Shown: positions 47,776 to 59,312 of the stretch, in pieces | How positions within the stretch are numbered: the stretch's first letter is position 1 | Layout: every line of letters starts with the position of its first letter | Origin: Whitmania pigra | Taxonomy: Eukaryota > Annelida > Clitellata > Hirudinida > Haemopidae | Length of the DNA: 64,000 nucleotides | NCBI GenBank assembly: GCA_021613335.1 | Contig: JAJTWR010000113.1 | Coordinates: 1,452,501 to 1,516,500 of the forward strand | Direction of reading: 5' to 3' | Translations under genes and position numbers: made by a program | The notes under the pieces: model-generated | What the model was told of the DNA's origin: nothing | The model's database searches: none | The model's input: only the letters and a program-made list of their open reading frames with translations

Positions 47776-50530
47776 TGATGTCAGATGTTGGGTTGATTTG
47801 CCGTGGAATGACCCTACAACAAAATATGCCTTCCCATCTCCATACATTTAATTGGCGACCAATCCTCAAATTTCAGTTAGGTTGAGTTATGAGGACGCTG
47901 ATGATCAGCTCATAACCTTGGTTCTTCAAAGTTGGAGAATTTTTCTGCACAACGTTGACACATTTATAAACGTGTTATCTTGATAAAACATAGATTTACC
48001 ACCATATTTAAATTTAGCAGAAGGAAACAAGAACTTCTCCAATGTTTCGGCATTGAAAGTTTTTTTTACCTCTTTTTTAGATAAGTAAAAATATCATCAG
48101 TTTTTATGAAATTCTACCTCTAACCAAGAACAAGTACATGGGAAAATACCATGTGTAACAATTCCGCTTTTTTAAAGTTCCTACCCTTAGACATGAAATA
48201 AAATATGAAAGTGATGCATTTTGTTGATCAATAGATCAAGAAACAATAATTAATTAGTGTCTGGTTGAGACATTGGTGGATCAATTTGCTAACCTAGATG
48301 ACTAAATTAAAGAAACTAAAATTTTATATATTTTGGACGATCTTAAGGGTCCGAAATAAGGGTCGCTGAACTTTGGCCAAATGTCAATACTTCCGATAGG
48401 TGAGAAGCTGAAAGTTTAGTTTTAGACCATCTAGAAAGATAATATTTACATATAATTAAACATATTTGAATGATCTGTTTGAGAAAGCTACTTACAGAAT
48501 TTTACTTTTTTACATTTAACGAATTATTCTTATTTAAACATTAAAATTCGGTTTAAGGTAAGTTAAATTTATTTTAATTTAACTAAATTAAAATTATTTT
48601 TCGATTAATCTTTTTTATGTATGTTTTATGTATAATTAATGTTTAAATATGCCAAATTTCAGCAAAATCCAAGAAAGTGATGTCAGATGTTGTGTTGATT
48701 TGACGTAGAATGACCCAGTAATAAAGCCTGAATAGGCATACGTACTGAAGGTTTGGAAAGATTTGAAAAATTACTATTTTAAGATACTTATTAAATTAAT
48801 GAAAGATTATTATTTGAATAATATATAATAAGTTAATAAATAATAAAATTGTTGTTTTAACGATATTATAGATATATTTATTTGGTGATCTGATCAAAAA
48901 ATGGCTTTCTATAAAATGTTCATAACATTTTTCTAAGCATCATTTGATCATCAATAAAAAGAATTGCCCCGAGGGCGTAACGTCAGAAGCTAGACATTCC
49001 AAAAAATTATAAATTATTTCTGTAATTATTATCTAAACACATCAAGAACAACTTAGAAATTCCAAACTTTGCTTTGACTTTTAACATTATATACGTTAAG
49101 AGTTATGCTAACATTAGCGGATGTTTGTGATCTATTGGAACGCGGCGCAATAACAATAAAAGATAATAATAGCCTTACTAAATAATAATAATTTATACCT
49201 CAGGGGCACTTAAATCATTGAAATAGCTCCGCCTCGGGCTCCAAGGGCGCTGTTTTGGAAGTGCAAGCCAGTTGCGAAGACACCTAACAACTCAAACTCT
49301 TTGACTTGCATGTTAAACATCACTACAATCATCTGTCATTCATTACAAAAGTAAAAGATTGATTTCATGTCAGGTTTATAAACCTAGGAAAGATGGCAAT
49401 TTGTGTTGTCTTGAATTTTTTAATTTCTGATCGGTTGATTGCTTCACTACCAAGCAAAATTGCAACTAGCAAAGCTTGTATCCTTCGCTCCAATTGCATC
49501 TGAACGAAATCGTCTTTAAAAAATCGTCGAAAAAAAGCTATTGTATTCCGCAACTTGTGAACCCGAGTTTCCAGCATACAATTTCAACAGTTGAACCAAC
49601 AAAATTTCATCCACGAGAAATCTTCGAATGCCTTTTAATGAATCACCGCTCAGAAGGCCTCGAAGAAAATTTTCTTCATGAATATTTGAACGTTTCCCTC
49701 AATCTCCATAATTTATGGTGAGAATGAGAGGTGATGATGCTAATGTCATCACCATGACAACTGCTTAATTCTTGACTTTAGTTTTATTCTAAAAAGGGTT
49801 CAAATTAATTAAATTTTTTAAAAAGTGAAATCACCTTTAGTCAATTTAAATATATAATTCTTATTGCAGTTACAATTATCATGAATATAAATAAGAAATC
49901 AAAATTACATGGTAACATTTCGCTCATGAAACGCCAGCAAAAAACTTTGAAATACTTCAAAAATGTTTAGCAACGAGATTTCTTTATCTAGTCTGTGAAA
50001 AGAATGTGCATGAATAAAAGTTTGTGTTGGCGTCACATGTTCTATAAGGTTCCATTAAAAACTATTAAAAATATTTCACAAATAAATAACAAATTAATAA
50101 AAATAAATTAATTGATAATAAAATAGAATCATTCGAAAACACATATTCCCTCGAGGTGTCAGCATGTCGTGATATTTTGAATATTTTGAATATTTTGTCT
50201 TATTAACAAAATGTATTTTCATCTAATAAGTTTTAATAAAACCTGGTATAAAATCATTTTATGAACAAAACTGGGAAATATTAAAATGAGGAAATTGAAA
50301 AAAACAACATGATGAAGCATCTGACGATTTATCGCTGTCAGCTGATGGACGACATCGATCACATTCAGTCATCGCCTCCAATCTTCAACAAAAAACATCA
50401 ACAAATGGTGTCAAGTTATAAGGAATAATTTAATTATACGTTTGAGCTGTTTTGGAATGAATATTTTAGTCAAAATGATTTGTTGCAATAATAATATATT
50501 ATTATAACATTAATAACGTTATAATATTTT
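47776..50530. other. gene-poor AT-rich intergenic DNA
   Basis: No gene is supported. About 47 bp at 47776-47822 recur, with changes, at 48677-48723, both around GTCAGATGTTG and GTTGATTTG. A degenerate antisense SINE fragment appears at about 49190-49290. Confidence 0.45.
49190..49290 (-). mobile_element. degenerate SINE fragment
   Basis: The plus strand reads CAAGGGCGCTGTTTTGGAAG and then TGCAAGCCAGTTGCGAAGAC, a decayed reverse complement of the SINE body and B-box region. Confidence 0.4.
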
Positions 50531-50534
50531 CGAA

Positions 50535-50864
<330 letters not shown>

Positions 50865-50924
50865 GTGTAGTGGTAGTGGTAGTGGTAGTAGAGCGAGAGT
50901 TACAAAACGAGACAACACGACAAG

Positions 50925-51165
50925 CTTTGAGCCTCGCATTAAAAACAATGTTGAAAAATTGTCGTCCATGAGAGCAAAAAAGACAAATGCAACATGTCAG
51001 AAATCCACGCATGGATGGAGAAGATTACTCGGAAAAGAACCACAAAACTCGAGTCAATTGTGACCGCCTGCGTTTGTAACTGGAGGGGATCGTACTCCTT
51101 TTGGAGGAAAATAGGCTTTCAAGATGGTGCCTAATGAGTGTGGAGATTCGAGCATTCTAAGTCAC
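50925..51165 (+). pseudogene. second fragment of the restriction-like-endonuclease LINE, plus strand
   Basis: Reads HESKKDKC-like, then EIHAWME, TTKLESIVTACVCNWRG and FWRKIGFQDGA in broken frames, matching the segment at 46.07-46.35 kb in the opposite orientation. It too sits directly beside an (ATT)n tract. Confidence 0.6.
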
Positions 51166-52500
51166 TTACAGGATCTGCAGAGTCCACAGGTGTCGTAGAA
51201 AAATGAAAGTATACAAATTGAACGTGAGACATAACAGCTCGTGAAATTGACCCTTCACTGTTGAGGGTGATCTCAAACCATGAACGAGGACATTAAATTC
51301 CACAAAGATTTTCGAAAATTTTAATAAAGATTCGATTTTTTACTTAAAAACCGATTTTTGATTTTTTTGAAAGGTTGAGAAAATGAAATAAAAATAATTA
51401 AATAAACGAAAATGTCTCGAGCGAGTCGTGCGTGTTTTTTGCGATGATTGCAGTACATTTCAACATTAAAACATTAAGAGGCGAACAATTTCAATTTGTC
51501 GATAAACATTCTTTCGTCTGTTCGACAACTTAAAAATAACTACAAAGAAGAGAAATTGGAGGAGAAGTTTGCTTGACTTTGATGTGAATTGCTTTGGCGG
51601 ATGAATTTTTGGGGTCAAAGTTGAAATTTGTTCTTTATACGCAAGACTTCTTGGACATTTGTCCAGCCTTGGAAGGATTCCTTGTTTCTTCTTTTTTTTA
51701 TCTGATCCTTCGATGATCTCAATTGAGGACATTAAATTCGACGAGGATTTTTGCATTTTTCAATTTCGATTCGATTTTTCGACTTTGATTTTTAGAAGGC
51801 CGAGAAAAAATGACAACTAATTTTTTTATTTATTTATAATTAATAATGTTATTACTTGTTAGTGACAGATGATGACGACGACGACAATGACGATGATGAT
51901 GATGACCGAGATAATAATTTCTAATAATTTATTCACGAGCTAAAAATCATGACAATGAATTGATGTAAGACCCTGAGATTTTGTTTATTTATTTTGACTT
52001 GAAAATAATAATTGTTATTAATTTGAGTTTCTTCATCAAAAAAAGGCGAATTATTGAGTAATAATAATAATACAGGAATATTAAGTAGCGCACGGAAGTG
52101 TAAGATTACGAAGGTCCATGGAGAATTCGTGACAAATTTGAGGAATTACTCACGACTTGTTAGCTTTTACAAGATGCAATGAATTGCTGCTTTCGGATGG
52201 ATTCTTGATCCAGAAGATTTTGTATATTTGTTTAAAAACTAGATATAGTAAATATTTGTTTTATAAAAAAAAAATACACTTCTAATGATTTATAAGATTG
52301 GTAATTTGCTTACATGAAAAATTGATTACATTAACGTCCGTCAAATGATTCGTAACCATTGACAATGGCGAAGAGAAAACAGAATGATCAAGTGATAAGG
52401 ATTGATAGGGACATGCCAACAATTCCCTCGTAAATCAATATTTGCGCAACACGCTTTCAGTAATAAGGCTTCGTACTGACCTTCGTACGTTCCAAGCCTC
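51166..52500. other. AT-rich intergenic DNA with a local duplication
   Basis: About 80-100 bp starting GAGGACATTAAATTC at 51288 recur from 51725 in the same orientation with many changes. No gene is supported. Confidence 0.45.
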
Positions 52501-52561
52501 ATTTGGTTGGTTTGACGTCATCATAATCATCACCATCATCATCGTCGTCGTCACCATCACG

Positions 52562-52592
52562 ATATGACGCTATATAAATGGTGCAGCAATTA
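52562..52592 (+). repeat. SINE tail fragment
   Basis: GACGCTATATAAATGGTG matches the SINE end motif; no A or B box is present. It directly precedes the LINE relic. Confidence 0.4.
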
Positions 52593-52599
52593 AAGTACC

Positions 52600-54691
52600 T
52601 TCGGTGACCGGATGCACTGAGGAAAAGCGGGAATTCATCTCCGGTACCTGATGGCATCCACAACGAGATGCTCCGAAGGCTTCCAACCACAAGCCTCAAA
52701 GGGATCGTAGCTCTCTTCAACCAGTCCTGTTCATCCGGAATGGTTCTTTGTTTCTCGAAGAAGGCTCTAATCGTTCCAACAGCGAAGAAAGAGAAGTCCC
52801 CGAGCAGCCCTCCTCTTACCGCTCCATCTCTCTGACGTCCACTCTTTGCAAACTCCTGGAGCGGGTTATTGTCATGAGAGATTTTTAGAGAGTAAAAACC
52901 TGTTGAACCAGTACCAAGCTGGTTTCAGAAAAAGCCGAGGCTATGTGGACCACATAGTCAGACTGACGCAGGATATTGCCTCATACTCATCCAAGAAGAA
53001 GATGACTCTTGGAGTCTTCTTTGACTTGGAAAAAGCTTTCGACAGATTTGGAGAGAGTGGGCCATAGGACAACTTTCCTAGATGGATGTCAAGGGCAAAC
53101 CATTGGAATGGATCCACAACTTCCTTTGAATGGAAGTATTCAAGTGAGGGTTGGATCAGCTCTCTCCGAGTCGTATTAGAAAACGGCACTCCACAAGGCA
53201 GCGTCCTCAGCCCTCTTTTATTCATCATCGTGATGAATTCGATTCTAGATCCCCGGAAAGAAGTAGAGCTGTTCAAGTATGCCGACGACATTGCTCTATG
53301 GACGACCGGGACGTCCTCAAAAGCAATGACAACACGCATGCAAAAGCAGCTTAACACTACGGCTAAGTTTTTATCTGCTAATGGTTTTAAGATATCTGCG
53401 TCTAAATCACAAGCAGTTTTATTTTCAAACAGCTGGGTCAAGAGGAGCGAGGCCAACATCAGACTTCGCATCGGAAAAGAGCAAATCCCCCTGTGTCCAA
53501 CGGCCACCTTCTGGGAATCGACCTAGACGCAAGACTAAGTTGGTCTGCTCACGCCGTAAGAAGGGCAAACCACGCCCTCAGGTTTATTGCCATTAACAAT
53601 GAATCAATTACTGCTAAATACTTTATTTCAAACGGCAAAAAGTCCAAATCTCAAGCTAGGCTCCACTTCAAGATGAAGAAACGAGGGGGGACAACCCCGT
53701 ACGAGAAAGTCAAGTCTCTCCTTCCGGCAGACATCCTAGGAGATATCGACGAGGAAACTCCCACAATTGGAGACTGAGAAAAACATTGACAATTTGACAA
53801 AACCAAATTGACATCTCGAATCTCATCCGACGACCTTCTGTGGAAGCTGGTAGCAATGGAGAAGATATGGGATCTCCAGGGAAGTCTCTTTTGTTATACG
53901 GATGCCTCGAAGACGACGGGCAACAAGGCAGGAATAGGGATCCACATCCCGAAGAAAAACGTAAACTTAAGCCTCAGGACGTCGAGTCACAACTGCATAA
54001 GTTCCGTCGAACTAGCAGCCATTGAGGACTGTCTGATTCACGTGAAGGACTCCTATCAGGGGAGACCTTCGATATAGTTGTTCTGAGCGATTCGCTTAGT
54101 GCCTTAGAAGCACTAAAAGATTGCAACAATGATGATCCTGACAATAAGAAAACCCAGTTTTTAATTTCAGATATCCAGGAGAGCAGCAGAAAGGTCACGC
54201 TCGTCTGGGTCCCTGCCAATGTTTGAATTCCTGGTAATGAGAAGGCCGATGCCCTGGTAAAAGCCGCCACTGCAAGGAATCAGATAGACCGCTGGATCTC
54301 TGTCAAAAGGTCCCGCAACATCATCCAAGAGTGGCAAGCCTAATGGGACAACGACTCGCGAAGCCAGCACTACAAAAAGATAGAGAAACTTGTGTCGACT
54401 AAGAGCAAGTTCCAATGTGCTTCAAGGAGGAAGGAGGTCCTTATTTCCAGACTCCTATTTGGAAAATGTGCTCTGAACCAACACCTGTTTCTCTTAAAAC
54501 ATCATCCAGACGGAAAGTGCAATGCGTGCCCTCAGGAAGATGAAAATGTGCAGCATTTCCTCATGGAATGTCAGACCCAATCTGCCCTGAGGAGAGAAAT
54601 CAAACACAATACAAATCTATCTGATATGAGTTCCGTGTTTAGCAATCCAGCAAATTGGATTTGCAAAAATCGATTTCAATTACTTTACTGA
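52600..54691 (+). pseudogene. decayed LINE with reverse transcriptase, RNase H and terminal zinc knuckle
   Basis: Read in shifting frames, the order is PDGIHNEMLRRLP, then YQAGFRKSRGYVDHIVRL, then LGVFFDLEKAFDRF, then LENGTPQGSVLSPLLF, then FKYADDIALW (the YADD active site). The later RNase H part gives LFCYTDASKTTGNKAGIGIH, SSVELAAIEDCL and VLSDSLSALEAL. The end is RLLFGKCALNQHLF and CNACPQEDENVQHFLMEC, closing with a stop at 54691. RT followed by RNase H and a CCHC knuckle fits I-type or related LINEs. Several stops and frameshifts, and no ORF1 or endonuclease, show a 5'-truncated dead copy. Confidence 0.85.
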
Positions 54692-54957
54692 TTTTTAATT
54701 AAACTCTATTTAATTTATTATTATTTCATTCCTATTATTAATTTTCAATCACGGTTTCGAATTAAATGGAATCAACGCAGCGCTAAAATTAACTTCGAAA
54801 CAACATTTTTTTGTATCGACATTGTCCTTCTGTTTATTTCGATTAGGTTTTGAGTTAACAGTGATTTCCCTAAAGTATGATGATGAAAGAGAAGATTCAA
54901 TAACATTAACCACGAAGGGAATATGACCGTTATCACCATGTGTCATGCTCAATCATG

Positions 54958-56342
54958 ATCCGGCCTAATGCTGGGTTTAAGCAAGCTTTAAAAAAATACT
55001 TAAGTAACAAGTAATTTTTGAAATATTACTTAAGTAATTAAGTAATTCAAGTAATTTTTTAAAAGTTTATTAGAGACAATATAACGAATTTTAATTACCT
55101 TATTTATTACTTTATTATCATTAGAAAAATTATTTGCGGATAAAGTAGCTGCGTGCAAAGCACAAAGAATCAATCATCTCATAACTTAACGATGACCTCA
55201 ACTTTAAAATAAACAGTCCAGCAGCATTGAAACACCCTTCTGCTTCAACAGAGGAGGGTGGAAGTGAGTTTAAACAAGACTTCAAGCTTTTCAAGATTTT
55301 GGGACGTTCCTTTGTTGCTTCGTAAAATTTCATTTCTTTTTTAATGTGTGTCAAGATATTTTCTTGAGCACAATCCAAAGGTTGATCTTCTGGCTGGCAT
55401 ATAATGTCATTGAGCTCTTCTGCTTTGGACTTTTTCATAGGGGGTTCCTTAGCGATGTTATATTCAAAATTTTCAGCAACATAGGAAAAAAGGCGTGAAA
55501 GAACATTTCTTGCCATTTCGGCAAGCTCTCGTTTCTTCGGATAACTTAAGAGTGAAAACTTGACCACATGCTCATAACAGTCTGGAGCCTCTAGATATCT
55601 CGCAAGGCCCCAAATCTTTTTATTTCTCCTTGATTCAATTCTGTCATTGACAGCCCTCAATAATTCCTGTGAAATAGCTCCTATTTCTTCTGTCAGCTTT
55701 TTGAGAACATACTCAAAAATCTTTTCACTCTTTGAAATTGTGACGTCACGTCTACAAAGAGCGGTTGCACCGACCTCAATTATTTCTAAACTTTCTGCCA
55801 AGTCTTTCACAACTGCAACCTTGCATGCTTTGGATTAAACTTGCCTGAGCAGTATTTGCATTTTACCACTGAATCATCGCGTGACCTGACAAGAATATGC
55901 TTCCAAACTTCTGACTTCTTGCCGGTAGACTCTTTCCAGTCACTTGAGTTCGACATGATGGGTTTAATTTTTCAATAATTTGTTAAAAGAGACGGTTCTA
56001 TGGCAACTCGGTAGAAAATAAAATAGCACGTTGTAGCATAATCCTGCATTCGTCGAGCGAAAACAACTCCTTAGGACAAGCACAGCAGAACTAACAGCAA
56101 CCGCGTATATTTGAACGCGCGTAAATTCAAAATCAAAGCAAAACAACATGTCCAATAGATGAGATACATTTAAACAAAACACCGGCTAATCTATAGTACT
56201 ACCAGTTTTTCACGCAAAAACTGACAAGAAAAAATTACTTATAATTTTCAAGTAGTCCAAAAAATACTTAAGTAAATAACAAGTAAAAAAATTACTTAAG
56301 TACTTAAGTACTTACTTACTTGAACCCAGCTCTAATCCGGCC
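54958..56342 (-). mobile_element. internally deleted hAT element with perfect 8-bp target duplication
   Basis: Element 54966-56334 (1369 bp) has inverted ends TAATGCTGGGTTTAAGCAAG and, inverted, TAGAGCTGGGTTCAAGTAAG (16 of 20), flanked by ATCCGGCC at 54958-54965 and 56335-56342. Just inside both ends lie many ACTTAAGTA motifs. On the minus strand 55956-55812 encodes the BED-finger start (SEVWKHILVRSRDD, CKYC), and 55810-55130 the transposase C-terminus. The middle, including the catalytic acids, is gone. Confidence 0.9.
55130..55956 (-). pseudogene. hAT transposase remnant: BED finger joined to dimerisation domain
   Basis: From ATG at 55956 about 48 codons give a BED-type finger with KCKYCSGKFNPKH. 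A frame change then leads into 226 codons ending SLPPSSVEAEGCFNAAGLF, then LKLRSSLSYEMIDSLCFARS, the hAT C-terminal dimerisation region. The central catalytic region is deleted, so no active enzyme is made. Confidence 0.8.
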
Positions 56343-57655
56343 AACATAAACTCCTAATTCTAAGTTCACATTTCATGTCGTCAAAAGTTCACCTTCACTT
56401 CTCAAGGTTGTTTCAAAGATTTACAAACTACAACCGTCGAAGCACTTTTAATTGCAGCTAATTTATTTATTGATTAAATTTTGAAATGTTTTTGGCTAAC
56501 ATTAATAAGAAATAATCAATAAATATTTTTTTTAATTCCTTCTAAATGGCTTATTTTATTAAAACATACAAAGCATATAAAATTAAAAGATGCGAGATAC
56601 TCAAATAATTAATGTTTACAATAACTTTTGTTATTTTTTATTAATTATATTATTAATAGATTTTAGCTAGTCAATCAACGCAAATAACAATATTTACACA
56701 ATGAAACCAATCCACCAATCAACTTCGATGATCTCCATTTTGAGGTCGTAAAGAGCTTCTGAGCCATTTCGTTCCATTGGACATTCGTCTTTGATGAAAT
56801 TTACACTCTTTTCTGGATATTTATGCCGTAAATATCGGTATATTATTTAATATTTATAGATTAAATGAACTTTTTATTCGAAATTAAAATAATTATTTCG
56901 GATAAAATATCTGCTTATTTGTATTAAGTAATATTCAATTTTCAATTATGCAAAACATTCTGGCTAAATGAACTTTAAATGACCACGAGATTTAAATGGA
57001 TGAAATAAAATAATTAGTATTAAATTGAATGTTATACATATATATGTTATTTATTATATATATAATGTTATTCATGTGACGGAATATTAAATATTAAAAC
57101 TACAAATGTTATAAATCTAAGCAAATCCAAACGGTTCATAGACAGGATGGAAGCAACTACGACAGCTATTTAACTATCGGAATTTATAATTTTAATTTAA
57201 TTGATAATTTACAATTTTAAGATGTAAGTAATTGTGGAAAATAATTTTGAACTCACATTGCGAAGTCGTCAAAACGTTGGTATTCAAATTCTGACAACTT
57301 TCTCTTGCTTGGGAGCACGTTGGTCCCCTATTTAATGAAGGCTGTGCGCCCACGCCGACCAAGACGACAACGGTGATGATGACGACGACGACGATCTTAT
57401 CCGAGACGGTAACGATGCTAGAGAAATCACTAGAGACAACATAGCTAGATAAATATACGTTGAAAATCTAAATTCGATAAATGTGAATTAGCGGCAATGT
57501 ATTATTTTTTTTTTTGGTGACAACTTCGATTGGAAATAAATGTAAATATTTAGCATGCACTGATCAATATTTATTGCAATAATTTAATTCACTCACACAA
57601 ACACCAGCATTTAAAAATAGCTTACAAATTAATGTAATAAGTGGATTTTGGCTGC
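56343..57655. other. AT-rich intergenic DNA
   Basis: No gene is firmly supported. A minus-strand open stretch at about 56824-56695 with normal-looking codons is noted under findings. A GC-richer patch near 57310-57420 includes a (GAC/GAT)n run. Confidence 0.4.
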
Positions 57656-57659
57656 AAAG

Positions 57660-57805
57660 GAAGGCAGGCCAAATGGGTTGCGTTCTTGAACATCAGCAGT
57701 CTTATAATATCGAGTTCGAAGCCCTTGGGAAGAGCGCTATGTAAATGGTCACAAGAAGCACCTCTGAAGCTCTGCATTTAGCGCTACATAAATGTAGATG
57801 AATGG
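57660..57805 (+). mobile_element. tRNA-derived SINE copy
   Basis: A box AGGCCAAATGG (57665-57675) and a B box with one change, GTTCGAAGCCC (57714-57724). The body is shortened, followed by GCGCTATGTAAATGG and a second GCGCTACATAAATG. Confidence 0.75.
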
Positions 57806-58722
57806 TAGAAGGTGAACAAAGATGCATGGTGCACTAGCGATGAATTTTCCGGGACCAGTTGAAATATTTTAATGTTGGTTGAATTATTATGTTTTTCAAT
57901 TTCATGATTTCTGGGTTCAGAGGCAGCATTGAAGTGTAATTTACATTGAAATTATATACAAATTATTATAAATAAATTATTAAATTAATAAAGAATGATA
58001 AAATACTATTGTAATAGAATCCAAATCCCAGTCATCTTTCTACTAATTGGCCTTACGTACAGGATTATGTAGGAAGTGACAGGTGGAAATCTCACTTGTT
58101 GATATTTGATAACTCAATGAACCATGAAGATAAGATTGCTGATTGAAAATGTTTTGAAGACCATATGGCTGATAACTGATTCATGCCTCGAGATGATTGA
58201 TTTGTTAATTATTAATTATTAAAATTATTAATTAAAATTAATAACTAATTATTAACATGATTGATTTGTTATTTAGTATTATGATAGAGTTGTGACTCAT
58301 TAAGATGGGTTTTTAAAATCAAGAAAAAAGCTAGCATGATCAAATTTTCTGTTGTGCAATAATGTAGAGACAATATGATATTTGTAATGCAGTAAAGCAA
58401 TTCGCAAAGAATCAGAAAACTATTAAAGGAAAAAAAAACTAAAATAATGTTCTCAATCAGAGAAAGTAATTAGGTAATCTGTCAATCAGTGATTCAATCA
58501 ACTATTTAATCGGACGAGAATATCAATCACTCCTCAGCTGTTTGGAGCAACTTGTGGCAAGTATTTAGCAAATATTTATTGATATAATTAATTTTTCCGA
58601 CTAATCATAATAATAACGTTTAATTAATTCATGATGCTTTAAATTTCAACATTAATTACGAATGACATTTAAAATAGAAATTATAAAATAAAATAGTACA
58701 TTTAAATCTATTAATTAAATAT
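57806..58722. other. AT-rich intergenic DNA
   Basis: I see no gene, RNA or repeat that I can support. Confidence 0.45.
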
Positions 58723-59312
58723 TGTTTGTCACGGTTGAGTCTGGTCGAACAATAATAAGATGATTTATGGCTCGCGAGTGCATTTCATTAGATATCGATT
58801 ATTTGTTTAAGCTAGCGAATGTTATTCTTAGAGTCCAGGCGAAGATGAAATAATAATAATTATTTTAAGGACAATTCGTTTAATCATCTGGTAGGCTTGG
58901 ATTGACCTTTTTTCGTGAATTTTGATTGGCTGACATTTTAGTAGAATTTAGTGAAAATCGTTGGTTAAATCGAACGTATATAAATAGAAGCTTGATGAGA
59001 GCTGATGCATGCCTGGTTAGAGACGGTTCCCTGAAGTTTTTAGTCTCTTGAAGAACTCGGGGTTGGTGGTGGCAGCGGTACTAACTTTTACCACTTGTTA
59101 CAAGTAGCTACTACTTGTTACGGGCTTCGAGTGAAGAACTTGATATTGTTTTTTTTTACTTATCTGCTTTTGCAATAAAATAAATTAATAAATTGCGACG
59201 GAAATGATTCTCTTGAATTGGTAATTTGAGAAACCTTCAATTTATTTATTTTGCATTGGCACACTTAGTCGGTGTTGTCGCAAATACGCATTCGTGATAT
59301 AATTATCATGTT
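58723..59312 (+). mobile_element. candidate solo LTR with TATA box
   Basis: 58727-59308 starts TGTCACGG and ends ATCA. TGTT flanks it on both sides, a weak 4-bp duplication. Inside are TATATAAATAG at about 58977 and AATAAA motifs near 59175, the order expected of an LTR. No retroviral-type coding region is next to it. A cellular promoter is the alternative. Confidence 0.4.
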
